DNA from: a virus
Reading direction: 5' to 3' (one strand)
Virus record (IMG/VR): IMGVR_UViG_3300042544_000638
Span: 1-53,420 of that record
Length of the DNA stretch: 53,420 bases
This document shows positions 17,777 through 28,569 of the stretch, piece by piece. The number at the start of each line of letters is the position of its first letter. The first letter of the stretch is position 1. The notes beneath the pieces were generated by a model. It was not told where the DNA came from. It made no database searches and saw nothing but the letters and a program-made list of their open reading frames with translations. A program made the translations under genes and the position numbers.

Positions 17777-18516
17777 TGCCAACTTTTACAACCTTCTCGG
17801 ACCTACTACCAGATCCGATTAATAAAATAAATAATGCAGGAGCTGTTGATGCAGCAGGTAGTGCTGGCCCTGGGTTTGCTAAAATAAAGTTTACCTCGGA
17901 CAATACTACTCAAGTATCTCGAACAATAAGTGGGAGGGGCGTAACTGCCTCTCCCAGTTATCATAGCTGGTCGTTTGATATTTCATACAATCCAATGACT
18001 AGAGCTGAATTCGATCCAGTAGGTGCCTTTTTAGAAATGCGCAGAGGAAGATTAAATCCTTTCTACGTTATTCTACCACAACACGCAAGACCAAAAGATA
18101 CTACTTTTGCTACCTATGCCGCTGCAAATATGAATGGTATAACAGCGGCTGCAGCAACTGCGGCAGGATCTCCTACTCTTATGCTCAATGGATTTACAGC
18201 AGTGTCAGGAAGCCCTAGTCCTGGAGACTTCTTTACGATCACAGACTCATCTGATGCTAACCATAAAAAAGCATATAAAGTATTAAGAGTGGAAGATAAT
18301 GGTACTTACCAAGTAGGTACTACGCAGCCTGCACTTAATACCCAGAGAAGAGTCTGGACTCAGCCTCCAATGTCAAGAGCAGTAGCTAGTGGTGCCATAA
18401 TTAATTTTATAAATCCACGATTTAGAGTAATTCAAAAAGGAGATACGATGGAATATGATCTAGATACAGATAATCTATATCAATTCTCTCTATCATTGGA
18501 AGAAATCCTACCATGA
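17776..18516 (+). CDS. Distal tail / minor tail protein
   Basis: A 246-residue protein immediately after the tape measure, with a one-base overlap, in the position of distal tail proteins that connect tube and tip. Recognisable pieces are SPSYHSWSFDISYNPMTRAE, FDPVGAFLEMRRGRLNPFYV and a C-terminal GDTMEYDLDTDNLYQFSLSL strand, giving a beta-sandwich pattern with a Thr/Ala-rich inserted loop (residues 115-140). A 10-bp GC-rich stem lies inside its coding sequence at 17931-17956. The family assignment rests mostly on position. Confidence 0.65.
   Translation: MPTFTTFSDLLPDPINKINNAGAVDAAGSAGPGFAKIKFTSDNTTQVSRTISGRGVTASPSYHSWSFDISYNPMTRAEFDPVGAFLEMRRGRLNPFYVILPQHARPKDTTFATYAAANMNGITAAAATAAGSPTLMLNGFTAVSGSPSPGDFFTITDSSDANHKKAYKVLRVEDNGTYQVGTTQPALNTQRRVWTQPPMSRAVASGAIINFINPRFRVIQKGDTMEYDLDTDNLYQFSLSLEEILP
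17931..17956 (+). repeat. Intragenic GC-rich inverted repeat
   Basis: TGGGAGGGGC and GCCTCTCCCA, separated by GTAACT, can form a 10-bp stem with one G-U pair. It lies inside the distal tail gene, without a following T run. Confidence 0.5.
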
Positions 18517-21500
18517 GTATTACGGAAAGACCAGTTGATTCAGCATTAAAGACTATGCTTGTTAATAACGAGCCTTTTCAGTATGCTCATTTAATAAAGT
18601 TTGAAAGACCATCTAGACCCGACTCACTATCGGGTCTAGTGTCTACTGCGAAACAAAGATATACCTATCTCACCGATGCTAGTATTAACGTAAGCTTCGA
18701 TGATGGTAGTAAAGATTTAAATGGCACTGCAAACGGAACTCAAGTTTACTTAGCAAATAAAGTTCTTAGTGTAGGAGCCATACAAGAACAAACCAAAGCC
18801 ACGACTTCTAACACCTCTCTAGTATTAGATGGAAATGGTCTAGGAGCAGATATAACTGTTAATGCTACTGTAACTCTTGTATCCACTGGTATTTGGGATA
18901 TAACTCTATCCGCTCCAACATCGTTAGATGACCTACTAGCGGAAGGTTTCAGAGAAGGCGATAAAATAACTGTATATAATGGAGTAAATCCAGGAACAGA
19001 TAACAATGGTGTACCTGTTAATATAAATAGTTTTAGAGCAAATAATGTTCTACGCGTTACAAAAATAGATTCGGATCTTACTACTTCAGTAGGTAGCATA
19101 TCTACTAGATTAAAACTAGCTTCCGAAGAAATTATTAGTATACTACTAAATAAAAACTCACCTGACTATTCATCGTTTATTAACAGAGAAGTATTTATCT
19201 ATAGAGCGCACTTTCAGAATGGTGTAATCGTTGGCACTCCTATATGTATATTTAAAGGTATTATCAATGGCGTTAGCTTCGAAGACTCTGATACATCAAT
19301 CAAAGTAACTTGGGGACTATCAAGTCATTGGGCAGACTTCTCTCAGGTAAAAGGGAGAGTTACCTCTGACTCGGCACACCGAGCACTAGATGCAAATGGT
19401 ATGCCTCAGGTATCCGCAGCACTAAAACCTATCTATGCTTATGATAAAGGTTTCATTCATGGTGAGACTTCTATAAATATATTAGCAAAATACTCTGTAC
19501 AAGTAGAGAAACAAGAAATAAAAGTTAAGAAAGGCTTTTTAGGCTTATTTCCTAAAGTCAAAGTAAAGAAATCTCTAGTAAATGAAGATAGATTTACTGA
19601 TCTAGATTTACAGATTCAGGCAAAATCTATACCTGTTATTTATGGAGTAAGAAAATCGGATGCTATACCAGTATTTGCTGATACTTTAAAAAATAACAGC
19701 GCAGAAGTATACGTTGCATTTGTCTTATGTGAAGGAGAAATTGGAGGTATTTACGATGTTTATATCGAAGGTAATAGTCTAATATGTAATGATGCAGCTG
19801 ACTTCGATGCAAGAGCAACACAAACCTCTGATAAGACAGTAGAAGTAATTTGTAGAGGAAGATCAGATAGAGGAGATGTTCTAGGCGGAGTGTCTAGCGT
19901 AGCAAGTACTTCATATGACTACTATACTGAAGAAGGAGAAAGAGTATCTGTATCTAATCGAGACACAGGAAACTATCCTGGAGCCTGGCGATCAAGTGAT
20001 TATATACCTCCAGCATACGCTCCTACCTACAATAACTATGGTATAATTGACGGAGAAAGTATATCTCTTATTACTCCTTCTAATATGACTTTGGATGTGT
20101 TCACAGGTAAGTCTGGGCAAAAGGCATCTGCTTTATTATCAAAAATTGCGTATGATAAAAACTTTAAAATTCAAGAGTCTTATTGGACAGGTAGCGATAC
20201 TTATGAATATTGGGGACCAAACCACAGATTAATAGATACTGCTTATCTAGTAGGTAAATTTATAATCTCAGAAGGGGACACTACAATTCCCGAATTGAGT
20301 TTTATTGTAAGAGGAAAAATAGTTGACTGTTATAATTATGACTATAGTTATTTACACGATAGTAAAGCCTCTTCCGAATCTCATACAAACTTCCTTTTAG
20401 GTGATACTGTTACTTTGTGGAGAAGTGATACTAATACTCAGATAAATACCACCGACTCTCTACAGATTATTGATAAGTGGACTTTTATAAATCCAGATGG
20501 AACAACCAATGTAAGGTTTAGACTTAGCTCGCCTCCGGCACTCGGATATGATAATAGTGGTAGACCAAGTATAAAAAAGTTTTATATGAAGAGCGCATCA
20601 AACGCAACATGGACTATGGTTACGCATAACTATAATATATTTGGTGCAGAGTATTCCGATACTTTAAATAGAAAGTTTGTTCAGGAACGTATAGCCTCAT
20701 TGATAACTTCCACTACAAATTCAGCTGGTTTATTAGGTATAACGTTCGCATCTAATCCTACTATGACCACTAATGGTGATACTAAAAACTCTTCCGCACT
20801 ATTTAGTGTAGTAGAAGTCAATGATGAAGACGCAGCTAGACTAGATAGATTAAATGATAGACAAACTTTTACTACAGCAATAGTATCTGGTCCTACTACT
20901 ACTACTACTGTAGTAACTGAACTACCTTACACAGAATATGTTCCAGAAATTAATAATATAATTGTTTCGTCTCCACAACCTGTATACCTTGCGTCAAATA
21001 ATACTGTAAGAATTCCAGACAGTGCTAGCTCAGTAGATAACTTTTATAAAGGTTATTTAATCGAGATAACTAGATATAATTCTATAACAGGTAAAAGCTT
21101 AGTACAAGTAGGGGAGATAGTAGGGTATAATGGAAGTAATAGAGTAGTTACTATTGATGGTATATGGGACTTTATTCCGGCAACTACAGATACTGTAAGA
21201 ATATATCCTAAATATGCAGATGGAAGAGTAAGTATTAATCCAGCTATACAGACATTGGACTATATAACTTCACCAAGTTATGGTAAAGGTCTAGATGCTT
21301 ATGACGATTTGAATCTTCCCTCATGGTTAGAGACAGCGAGAAAATGCGATACTAGGTCTGATGTAACAGTATTATTATCTACTGGAGCACCTGTTATAGG
21401 CGATGTATATAGGTATACTAATTCAGCAGGAAAAATAATCTGGCAAGGAGAAGTAACTTCAATATTAGGTAACTATGTTACTTTCACAAATGTTTTAGGT

Positions 21501-23015
21501 AAACTAAGTAACAAGTGGAATTCATGGAAAACTTTTAATAAAGATGAGATTATATACAATGTAGAGGGCAATCTTTATAAAGTAACCGCGGATCCCAATA
21601 CAGTGATCTCTACTGAGCCAACTGCTCTAGTTACTCCATCTGGTATCACCGCTTTAGTTTCTTTAAATTTATCTAGAGCGAGCGGAATTGGAAGTGCTAC
21701 TCTAGGAGTTGATATTTCTTCCGGCAATCCTGTACAAGGTATCAAAAACGGTCAAAAAATCTCTGGGTATTCTGTCTATGATTGTGATGATATTAACTAT
21801 TGGAAAGTATCTGGATGGGACGAACACGCTCAAAGATACGCTACAAAGAATCAATGTAATATAACTATTGATACTTCTGCTCCGTTATTTGATAACGTAA
21901 ATGGTATGTTAGAGCATTTCAACGGTATACTCAGATATACAGCAGGTAAATACTATTTAGATATAGAAGAAGCCGAATATTTTATTCCAACTAGTGATAT
22001 AAGAACTATTACAGTAGACGATATCATTGGTAAGATACAATTAAGCGACGAAGGTACTAGATCTGCATTTAATTCTTTGACAGCATCTTTTGCTGATCCT
22101 GCAAATAAGTTCGAACCTAGAAATGTGAGTTTCTTTAATTCAGACTATTTGAAGGCAGATAGAAATGTATCTAAGAAAGGCAACCTGTCTATTCCGGGTA
22201 TAACAAATTACTATAATACTAGAACTCTAGCTGATAGCTTTTTAAATAAGTCTAGATTTGGACTTACTATTAACATGACTCTCAGGCCTTCTGGATTTTT
22301 ACTTCTTGCTGGAACAGTAATTCAAGTAATCTATCCTAGATATGACTGGGTATCTCCTGGTAAGAAATTTAGAATAGAATCAATTAATTATCAGCCAGAT
22401 GGATTAGTAGATGTTGTAGCAAAAGAGTATGATAATAGTTTTTATATAGGAACTAATATAAGAAGAGTGCCAGGTACTGGAGCAACTACAGTACCAACTA
22501 CAACAGCTCCGGGAAATCCTACTAATCTAATTGTTACAAGTGCTGATACTCAAGATGAGTTGGCAAATGGAGTAGAACTATTCTGGGACAATAACCCTGT
22601 AGTTAATGAATCCATAAATGCTTCTACAGAGATATATGGTTCTCTATGTCCTAATTTATTTGTTACTGTAACAAGTATAAGTTCAAATACTTTAAATACA
22701 GCCACCGTTCATGATTTAGTAGCCGGTATGCCGATTTATCCGGTAGACAACTATACTACTCAGATAGATTCAAATAATGTATACTATATATTAGATACTC
22801 CTACTACTACTAGTTTTACTTTAACTAGTACTAAGAATGGTACAACTCCAGTTACTCTAACTAATAGTGTATCATTAAACTTAAGAATAAGAACCGCAAC
22901 GTTATTAGGTGCTGTTCCAACTCCAGTAAGATCTTTTGTTGATAACGTTGCTAACGTCGGTACAGGAAGGGTCGAAAAATACTACTGGGTAAGACATAGG
23001 ATAAATAGATCATGA
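18513..23015 (+). CDS. Tail tip / central hub protein (gpJ-like)
   Basis: A 1500-residue protein at the lambda gpJ position. The N-terminal 270 residues ([34 protein letters not shown]) resemble gpL-like tip domains. The centre (residues 360-700; [34 protein letters not shown]) is typical of the hub region of J-like proteins. Later repeats are beta-rich and probably form fibronectin-like modules reaching the receptor-binding end. It starts inside the preceding stop (4-base overlap) and ends in an ATGA overlap with the fibre gene. It is expected to sit at the tail tip and contact the host. Confidence 0.8.
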   Translation: MSITERPVDSALKTMLVNNEPFQYAHLIKFERPSRPDSLSGLVSTAKQRYTYLTDASINVSFDDGSKDLNGTANGTQVYLANKVLSVGAIQEQTKATTSNTSLVLDGNGLGADITVNATVTLVSTGIWDITLSAPTSLDDLLAEGFREGDKITVYNGVNPGTDNNGVPVNINSFRANNVLRVTKIDSDLTTSVGSISTRLKLASEEIISILLNKNSPDYSSFINREVFIYRAHFQNGVIVGTPICIFKGIINGVSFEDSDTSIKVTWGLSSHWADFSQVKGRVTSDSAHRALDANGMPQVSAALKPIYAYDKGFIHGETSINILAKYSVQVEKQEIKVKKGFLGLFPKVKVKKSLVNEDRFTDLDLQIQAKSIPVIYGVRKSDAIPVFADTLKNNSAEVYVAFVLCEGEIGGIYDVYIEGNSLICNDAADFDARATQTSDKTVEVICRGRSDRGDVLGGVSSVASTSYDYYTEEGERVSVSNRDTGNYPGAWRSSDYIPPAYAPTYNNYGIIDGESISLITPSNMTLDVFTGKSGQKASALLSKIAYDKNFKIQESYWTGSDTYEYWGPNHRLIDTAYLVGKFIISEGDTTIPELSFIVRGKIVDCYNYDYSYLHDSKASSESHTNFLLGDTVTLWRSDTNTQINTTDSLQIIDKWTFINPDGTTNVRFRLSSPPALGYDNSGRPSIKKFYMKSASNATWTMVTHNYNIFGAEYSDTLNRKFVQERIASLITSTTNSAGLLGITFASNPTMTTNGDTKNSSALFSVVEVNDEDAARLDRLNDRQTFTTAIVSGPTTTTTVVTELPYTEYVPEINNIIVSSPQPVYLASNNTVRIPDSASSVDNFYKGYLIEITRYNSITGKSLVQVGEIVGYNGSNRVVTIDGIWDFIPATTDTVRIYPKYADGRVSINPAIQTLDYITSPSYGKGLDAYDDLNLPSWLETARKCDTRSDVTVLLSTGAPVIGDVYRYTNSAGKIIWQGEVTSILGNYVTFTNVLGKLSNKWNSWKTFNKDEIIYNVEGNLYKVTADPNTVISTEPTALVTPSGITALVSLNLSRASGIGSATLGVDISSGNPVQGIKNGQKISGYSVYDCDDINYWKVSGWDEHAQRYATKNQCNITIDTSAPLFDNVNGMLEHFNGILRYTAGKYYLDIEEAEYFIPTSDIRTITVDDIIGKIQLSDEGTRSAFNSLTASFADPANKFEPRNVSFFNSDYLKADRNVSKKGNLSIPGITNYYNTRTLADSFLNKSRFGLTINMTLRPSGFLLLAGTVIQVIYPRYDWVSPGKKFRIESINYQPDGLVDVVAKEYDNSFYIGTNIRRVPGTGATTVPTTTAPGNPTNLIVTSADTQDELANGVELFWDNNPVVNESINASTEIYGSLCPNLFVTVTSISSNTLNTATVHDLVAGMPIYPVDNYTTQIDSNNVYYILDTPTTTSFTLTSTKNGTTPVTLTNSVSLNLRIRTATLLGAVPTPVRSFVDNVANVGTGRVEKYYWVRHRINRS
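18613..18639 (+). repeat. Intragenic 10-bp inverted repeat
   Basis: CTAGACCCGA and TCGGGTCTAG form a perfect 10-bp stem with a 7-base loop at the start of the tip-protein gene. Confidence 0.55.
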
Positions 23016-26000
23016 CAGCATACTTCTCAGAATTTTACCCTTCAGAAATAACGCAGGGTGCTAAGGGTTCCGCTGCTTTCGCTGGAACTACAAATATAGC
23101 TATATTACAGTTATATAAAAGATCGGCTACAACCTTAGGTAATTCCGACAAGCCAAATGGAGCAGTAACTTATACATTTGCTACTGCTACGTCTAATCTT
23201 TCAAATATTACAAACGGATGGACCGCTACTATACCTTCAGGCTCCGACCCACTTTATGTGGTCGGAGCCACCGCGGCAAGTACAGAAGCTACTGATACAA
23301 TTGCAGCAAATGAGTGGTCAACTCCAGTTATTTTAGCACAAAGTGGGGCAGGATTAAATACAGCCACAGTATTCTTATTTAAAAGAGGCAATACTAGTAC
23401 TCCTCCTTCATTACCTACTCAGACAGCTACTTATACTTTTGCTACCGGAATAGCTCTAGGATCTTCTAGTGCCGGTAACACGGTATCACCATATTTAGAC
23501 GGGTGGACTCAAACAGCTCCAGACAGTGCTGGAAATAGATACTTATTTATCACTACTGCTGCAGCTATAAGCACTGGTGCTACAAGCAGTATTATTCCTA
23601 CTCAATGGGCAGAAGTAAAAGTATTAGCACAGGATGGAGCCACTGGATATACAGGGTATCTAACAAATGAATCTCATACTCTACCCGCTAATTTTAATGG
23701 AGGTGTTACTAGCTACTCCGGAGCTACTGGACAGTTTAGAATCTTCTTAGAAGGAATAGGAGATATATCAAACTCTTTCTCCTTATCAACTGTAGCTAAT
23801 CCTCAGACCTTATCAATAGCTTACAGTGGAAATACTTATACTGTTAGTGGAGGTTTTGACGCTCTAGAAGATGTTGCTACAGTTACAATAAGAGCTACAG
23901 GATCTGGGGCTTATGCAGGTGTAAGTCTTGATAAAGTATTTAGCTTAGGCAAATCTAAATCCGGAGAAGATGGAAGTTCTCCTAAAATAATTGTTGTAAC
24001 TTCTGATAGACAATTAATATCTTATAATACTGCGAATAGCTTAAATCCGGCAATACAAACAACAACGTTTTCCGTACTTAAGCAAAATACGACAGGTACA
24101 GTTAACTGGACTATACAGGATACAGCAGGAAATACATTAAGTCCTAGTACATATCTATCTGCAAGTACAGGAGATAGTATTACTCTTACTGCAGCTAATT
24201 TTAATTCAGCTATATCAGTAAATGCAACGCAAGGAATAATTATAACAGCTACTGTTACTGATGGAACTGTTATCACCGATAGAATTACTTTAATGAAAGT
24301 TAAAGAGGGGCCACAAGGAGCACAAGGCGGTCAAGGTAACCTAGGTCCCCAAGGTAACTTAGGTCCACAAGGTAGTCTAGGTCCTCAAGGCTCAACTGGT
24401 GCTCAAGGTGCAATGGGCGCTCAAGGTGCTCAAGGTGCTCAAGGTGCTCAAGGATTCCAAGGTGTACAAGGTAATCCAGGACCTATTGGTCCTCAAGGTG
24501 CTCAAGGTGCAGTAGGGTTCCAAGGTGTACAAGGTAATCCAGGAGCCATAGGGCCTCAGGGTTCTCAGGGTGCAATAGGAGCACAAGGTGTACAAGGTAA
24601 TCCAGGAGCCATAGGGCCTCAGGGTTCTCAGGGTGCAATAGGAGCACAAGGTGTTCAAGGTAACCTAGGTGCTGTAGGTCCGCAAGGTGCTACGGGTCCG
24701 CAAGGTGCTCAAGGTCTTCAAGGTGCTCAAGGTAATCTAGGTGCTGTGGGTCCGCAAGGTGCGCAAGGTAATGTAGGATTTCAAGGTTCTCAAGGTAATC
24801 CAGGTCCTACTGGGCCACAAGGTGTGCAAGGTGCTCAAGGTGCTATAGGTGTACAAGGTGCTCAAGGTAACTTAGGGGCCGTAGGTCCACAAGGCGTACA
24901 AGGTGCTCAAGGGTTTCAAGGCTCTCAAGGTAATCCAGGTGCTACAGGTCCGCAAGGTAATGCAGGTCCACAAGGTCCACAAGGTGTTGTGGGTGCACAA
25001 GGTAATCCAGGTAACGTAGGTCCACAGGGTGCTCAAGGTGCTCAAGGAGTTACAGGTTCCCAAGGTAATCCAGGAAACGTGGGACCTCAAGGTGCTCAAG
25101 GTGCCTTAGGTCCTCAAGGTATACAAGGTAATCCTGGAGGCGTAGGACCTCAAGGTGCTACAGGACCTCAAGGTAACACAGGACCTCAAGGTGTCACAGG
25201 ACCTCAAGGAGGCGTAGGTCAACAAGGTGCAATAGGAGATACGGGAGAAACAATATTCCCTTATTACACCAATGCTCCTAGAACATATCTAGACTCAGGG
25301 GCAACTAACCAAGCGACTTGGACCGCCGTAACCGTGTATAGTAGAGGAGACCTTAGTTTTTATGGAGGATTTAACTGGGTATGGAAAGGTTTAGATAATC
25401 TCACTACAGGATTTCCAGGTACAGATTTAAACTGGGTTAAAATACAAAACTATAATTTGCTTACACCGAAAGGCAAGCAGACTGTTAGTGGTACTTTTTC
25501 TACTGTTGGAGGAGTTTACCTATGGTATTCTATACCTACCTTTGTTCCTGGTGGCGTAACTAATATATTCTGGCAAATTTATGCACAAGAAGCATTTTCG
25601 GCTGATATTAAAGCTGCTTCTTTCGCTAATTACTCTGCATTTCTAACGATAGGAGCGCAGGGACCAGTAGGAGAGCAAGGAGCACAAGGACCCCAGGGCT
25701 TACAAGGCAATCCAGGACCTACAGGTCCTCAAGGTGTTGCTGGCGCTCAAGGCGCTGCAGGCCCTCAAGGTGCTCAAGGTAACGCAGGTGCTCAGGGTAA
25801 CGTAGGTCCTCAAGGTGCTCAAGGTTTAACAGGTGCTCAAGGTAACTTGGGTGCCCAAGGTAACCTAGGAGCCCAAGGAGCTGTAGGTCCTCAAGGTGGC
25901 CAAGGTAATCTAGGGCCCCAAGGTAATGTAGGAGGTACAGGTCCACAGGGTCCACAAGGTTTAACAGGTGCTCAAGGTAACGTAGGTCCTCAAGGTAATC

Positions 26001-26770
26001 TAGGGGCTCAAGGTGCTCAAGGCTTAACAGGAGCCCAAGGTAATCTAGGGCCTCAAGGTAATCCAGGGGCTACAGGTCCTCAGGGGCCTCAAGGTTTAAC
26101 AGGTGCTCAAGGTAACGTAGGACCTCAAGGTAACTTAGGTGCTCAGGGTGCTCAAGGTGCTCAAGGTGGTCAAGGCAATCTAGGTCCTCAAGGTAATGTA
26201 GGAGGTACAGGTCCTCAAGGTCCACAAGGCTTAACAGGAGCCCAAGGTAATCTAGGTCCACAAGGTGCCGCTGGTGCTCAGGGCGGTACTGGTCCTCAAG
26301 GTGCTCAAGGTAATGCAGGTGCTCAAGGTAATGCAGGCCCACAAGGTCCTCAAGGGCTACAGGGTGCTCAAGGTAATGCAGGTGCTCAAGGTAATGCAGG
26401 TCCTCAAGGTCCTCAAGGACTACAGGGTGCTCAAGGTAATGCAGGTGCTCAAGGTAATACAGGACCACAAGGAGCTATAGGCGCTGCTGGAGCAACGGTT
26501 GCATTTGATGTCGATAGTACTGTTGACTCCGATGCCGGTAAGACAACATTATTACAGGCTGTAAAAGGCAGTGCCGTTGCTGTAAATGATATTTACTGGC
26601 ATATACAATCTGATCAGATGTGGAGATATTCTGGTGCAGCATGGATCAAACTACCTACTCTGTCAAACGGTACAGGAGGGAGTAGTATAAATCTCAATGG
26701 AGGTTCTAATCGAATAGAGGTTAGAGATGCGGCAGGCGTAATAAGAGTAAAAATAGGTAATTTAGCTTAA
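23012..26770 (+). CDS. Collagen-like tail fibre
   Basis: A 1252-residue fibre. Residues 1-430 are beta modules, including a duplicated segment (FKRG or YKRS followed by TATYTFATG-type text, then [10 protein letters not shown]). Residues about 433-740 and 880-1160 are Gly-X-Y collagen repeats rich in GPQ, GAQ and GNP/GNL triplets, separated by a globular domain of about 140 residues ([16 protein letters not shown]). The final 90 residues form a small head ([20 protein letters not shown]). The gene starts in an ATGA overlap with the tip gene. A probable oxygenase and glycosyltransferase follow, suggesting that the triple-helical shaft is modified. It likely binds the receptor. Confidence 0.85.
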   Translation: MTAYFSEFYPSEITQGAKGSAAFAGTTNIAILQLYKRSATTLGNSDKPNGAVTYTFATATSNLSNITNGWTATIPSGSDPLYVVGATAASTEATDTIAANEWSTPVILAQSGAGLNTATVFLFKRGNTSTPPSLPTQTATYTFATGIALGSSSAGNTVSPYLDGWTQTAPDSAGNRYLFITTAAAISTGATSSIIPTQWAEVKVLAQDGATGYTGYLTNESHTLPANFNGGVTSYSGATGQFRIFLEGIGDISNSFSLSTVANPQTLSIAYSGNTYTVSGGFDALEDVATVTIRATGSGAYAGVSLDKVFSLGKSKSGEDGSSPKIIVVTSDRQLISYNTANSLNPAIQTTTFSVLKQNTTGTVNWTIQDTAGNTLSPSTYLSASTGDSITLTAANFNSAISVNATQGIIITATVTDGTVITDRITLMKVKEGPQGAQGGQGNLGPQGNLGPQGSLGPQGSTGAQGAMGAQGAQGAQGAQGFQGVQGNPGPIGPQGAQGAVGFQGVQGNPGAIGPQGSQGAIGAQGVQGNPGAIGPQGSQGAIGAQGVQGNLGAVGPQGATGPQGAQGLQGAQGNLGAVGPQGAQGNVGFQGSQGNPGPTGPQGVQGAQGAIGVQGAQGNLGAVGPQGVQGAQGFQGSQGNPGATGPQGNAGPQGPQGVVGAQGNPGNVGPQGAQGAQGVTGSQGNPGNVGPQGAQGALGPQGIQGNPGGVGPQGATGPQGNTGPQGVTGPQGGVGQQGAIGDTGETIFPYYTNAPRTYLDSGATNQATWTAVTVYSRGDLSFYGGFNWVWKGLDNLTTGFPGTDLNWVKIQNYNLLTPKGKQTVSGTFSTVGGVYLWYSIPTFVPGGVTNIFWQIYAQEAFSADIKAASFANYSAFLTIGAQGPVGEQGAQGPQGLQGNPGPTGPQGVAGAQGAAGPQGAQGNAGAQGNVGPQGAQGLTGAQGNLGAQGNLGAQGAVGPQGGQGNLGPQGNVGGTGPQGPQGLTGAQGNVGPQGNLGAQGAQGLTGAQGNLGPQGNPGATGPQGPQGLTGAQGNVGPQGNLGAQGAQGAQGGQGNLGPQGNVGGTGPQGPQGLTGAQGNLGPQGAAGAQGGTGPQGAQGNAGAQGNAGPQGPQGLQGAQGNAGAQGNAGPQGPQGLQGAQGNAGAQGNTGPQGAIGAAGATVAFDVDSTVDSDAGKTTLLQAVKGSAVAVNDIYWHIQSDQMWRYSGAAWIKLPTLSNGTGGSSINLNGGSNRIEVRDAAGVIRVKIGNLA
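23240..23269 (+). repeat. Intragenic 10-bp inverted repeat
   Basis: GGCTCCGACC (23240-23249) and GGTCGGAGCC (23260-23269) form a perfect stem inside the fibre gene. No T run follows. Confidence 0.55.
24310..25233 (+). repeat. Collagen-coding tandem repeat array 1
   Basis: Nine-base Gly-X-Y coding units (GGT-CCN/GCN-CAA and similar) run without interruption. A larger 63-base period, seven triplets or 21 residues, is visible: the segments starting at 24525 and 24588 are nearly identical over 63 bases, a sign of recent unequal recombination or slippage. Confidence 0.85.
25652..26490 (+). repeat. Collagen-coding tandem repeat array 2
   Basis: A second Gly-X-Y array. Near its end, three copies of a 63-base unit start at 26303, 26366 and 26429 and differ at few positions. 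It has the same 21-residue period as array 1, which supports expansion by recombination between in-register repeats. Confidence 0.85.
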
Positions 26771-26782
26771 AGGAAAACAAAA

Positions 26783-27328
26783 ATGTTTATTATGATTGAC
26801 AATTTCTATAGAAATGCTATAGAAACTAGAGAATTCGCTCTAACTTGTGATTTTAACGTAAAAGGTAATTATCCCGGTGCAAGGACAGCTCCTTGCACCG
26901 GAGAGTATGTCACTAGTATTATTAAAGAGTTTGAAAATATTCTCAATAGAAAAATTACTTATTGGCCTGACCAATATAATACATCTTTTCAGGTAACTAC
27001 ATCTTCGGATACTACTTGGATACATCATGATGGTACTACAGAGTGGGCTGCTGTAATATATCTCACTCCAGATGCTCCAATAGATAGTGGTACTGGTATA
27101 TACAGACACAAACCTACAGGTATATTTATGCATGATCCTAAAAATGATATCGACTTTAATGAAACTCCTACAAACGAAAGTGATTGGGAAATTATAGCAT
27201 CAGCCGGAAATATTTTTAATAGATTAGTACTATATAAAGGTAGTTACTATCATAGAAGTATTGTCCCAGGTTTTGGATCTTGTAAGGAGGATGGAAGGCT
27301 TTTTCAAACCTTCTTTTTTAATACATGA
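26783..27328 (+). CDS. Putative 2-oxoglutarate/Fe(II) oxygenase (hydroxylase)
   Basis: A 181-residue protein with the double-stranded beta-helix oxygenase signature: the iron-binding HxD at H81-x-D83 in WIHHDGT, the strand AAVIYLTP, the turn GTGIYRHK, the distal iron ligand H157 in YYHRS, and R172 in GRLFQTFFF, which would hold 2-oxoglutarate. The pattern resembles prolyl-hydroxylase-like (DUF6445-type) proteins of phages and bacteria, recognised from memory. It lies 12 bases after the collagen fibre stop and overlaps the glycosyltransferase by 4 bases (ATGA). The likely substrate is the fibre, for example proline in GNP triplets; that is inference. Confidence 0.75.
   Translation: MFIMIDNFYRNAIETREFALTCDFNVKGNYPGARTAPCTGEYVTSIIKEFENILNRKITYWPDQYNTSFQVTTSSDTTWIHHDGTTEWAAVIYLTPDAPIDSGTGIYRHKPTGIFMHDPKNDIDFNETPTNESDWEIIASAGNIFNRLVLYKGSYYHRSIVPGFGSCKEDGRLFQTFFFNT
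26874..26901 (+). repeat. Intragenic 12-bp inverted repeat
   Basis: CCGGTGCAAGGA and TCCTTGCACCGG form a perfect 12-bp stem with loop CAGC near the start of the oxygenase gene. Translation would have to melt it. Confidence 0.6.
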
Positions 27329-28230
27329 AATTACTAGTTACATTATTAACTTCCAATGATGTTAATAGACTGTCTAGACTAATAGACAGCTTCTTAAAAC
27401 AGAATCCTACTAATTATTTCTCGCAGGTAACGGGAGTCATAGTAGTTAATACTACCAATGACTCCTATTATCAGGAAGTATTAAGTAAAAAATTTCCATT
27501 ACCAGTAGTTAGAACAGAAAGCAATAGCAGACCCGGAAAAGGTAAAAACTCTTGTCTAGAAATATTCCTTGACTCAGATTTTGATTTTGTTAGTCAGATA
27601 GATGGTGATGATATATTATATCCTACGTATTTACAATCTCTAGCTGAACATATATCTAGGTTTCCTTGTATTGATGTACTAGGTATAATTCCTATGGATG
27701 TAATAACTGATGATAAAAATATATTAGGACATAGAATAGAATTTACAGATGAAGTAGTAGGAGGGGTCTGGGGTATAAGTCTTATTCACCCCTCCTCCAA
27801 TAACCCAGGACCTGGTAGATCTTATATGTGGGATAGCCCTCTACCTCAGTCGGCCGATTTCATTATTCTGCAAAGTAGAAAGTCGGCAGAAATAAAAATG
27901 AACGAAGCTATGGGCGTAGGCGAAGATCATCTTTACTCACTGCAACTACTTTCTGAACATCAGAAAGGCAATCTTTGTTATTTTCATACTATGTCTAGTG
28001 ATATGTTTATAATAGATAGAACTACTACTGACTCAGTTCAGAAAATATATCCGCAGCACGAACACGTAGGTGAGCTGAAAAAATTAGCTTTAAACTATGT
28101 AGCTGAGCATAGAAGCAGTATGTGGGAACTTCCTATAATCTATAAGGAATTACTTCTATCAAGTGCTGAGAAGGAATACTGGTTAAAGAAATTCTGTTCT
28201 AATTATAATCATATATGGAATACAGTATAA
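27325..28230 (+). CDS. Putative family 2 (GT-A) glycosyltransferase
   Basis: A 301-residue protein. The N-terminus (MKLLVTLLTSNDVNRLSRLI) is a Rossmann-like strand-helix start. DGDD at residues 93-96, in FVSQIDGDDILYPTYL, fits the DxD nucleotide-sugar/metal motif, and GVGEDHLYSLQLL at about 215-225 fits the catalytic acid region of GT2 enzymes. The preceding RPGKGKNSCLEI also fits the GT-A fold. Its ATG overlaps the oxygenase stop, so the two are coupled. A fibre or virion glycosylation role is inferred from the neighbours. A 9-bp inverted repeat lies inside it (27759-27767 with 27788-27796). Confidence 0.7.
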   Translation: MKLLVTLLTSNDVNRLSRLIDSFLKQNPTNYFSQVTGVIVVNTTNDSYYQEVLSKKFPLPVVRTESNSRPGKGKNSCLEIFLDSDFDFVSQIDGDDILYPTYLQSLAEHISRFPCIDVLGIIPMDVITDDKNILGHRIEFTDEVVGGVWGISLIHPSSNNPGPGRSYMWDSPLPQSADFIILQSRKSAEIKMNEAMGVGEDHLYSLQLLSEHQKGNLCYFHTMSSDMFIIDRTTTDSVQKIYPQHEHVGELKKLALNYVAEHRSSMWELPIIYKELLLSSAEKEYWLKKFCSNYNHIWNTV

Positions 28231-28240
28231 GGAGATTTAA

Positions 28241-28567
28241 ATGGCGTATGGTTTAGAAGCCTGGGATGCTAATAATATAAAGACTATTGGCTTAACTACT
28301 AAAATAGCTAAATTTTTTGGTACCGCGAATATTGGAAATAGCTATACAGGTACAGCTGTTTCTGGTACGATTACTGATTCTAGATTTACTCAATATAGTG
28401 GGCATACTCCTTTTGCTATGCCTATTTTTGGAGGAATCGATCTAGACGGTAATACAGTAGTACTTAGTTTTAGTGGCAATACTTTAACTTGGTCTTTTCC
28501 AAATGGAGCCCAGTCGCCGGGTTCAAGCACTAGACCTAATACTACTATAACATATGGGATATTTTAA
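28241..28567 (+). CDS. Small fibre-associated protein with YGLE domain
   Basis: A 108-residue protein starting MAYGLEAWDANN. The same short module (YGL/M-E-x-x-D/A-x-x-G) opens the next gene and recurs in its middle. Beta-rich, Gly/Thr/Ser-rich, no membrane segment. AAGGAG is 7 bases before the ATG. Phage proteins starting this way usually occur with tail fibres (DUF6453-like, from memory). It may be a fibre tip or decoration subunit. Confidence 0.6.
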   Translation: MAYGLEAWDANNIKTIGLTTKIAKFFGTANIGNSYTGTAVSGTITDSRFTQYSGHTPFAMPIFGGIDLDGNTVVLSFSGNTLTWSFPNGAQSPGSSTRPNTTITYGIF

Positions 28568-28569
28568 TT

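Noticed and set aside
24392-26480. Leucine-, tyrosine- and histidine-rich open frames on both strands in the collagen region
   Set aside because: These are translations of the Gly-X-Y repeat DNA in other frames; their composition follows from the repeat and not from a gene.
24310-26490. CRISPR-like repeat array
   Set aside because: Periodic units have no unique spacers, keep one reading frame and code for collagen triplets throughout.
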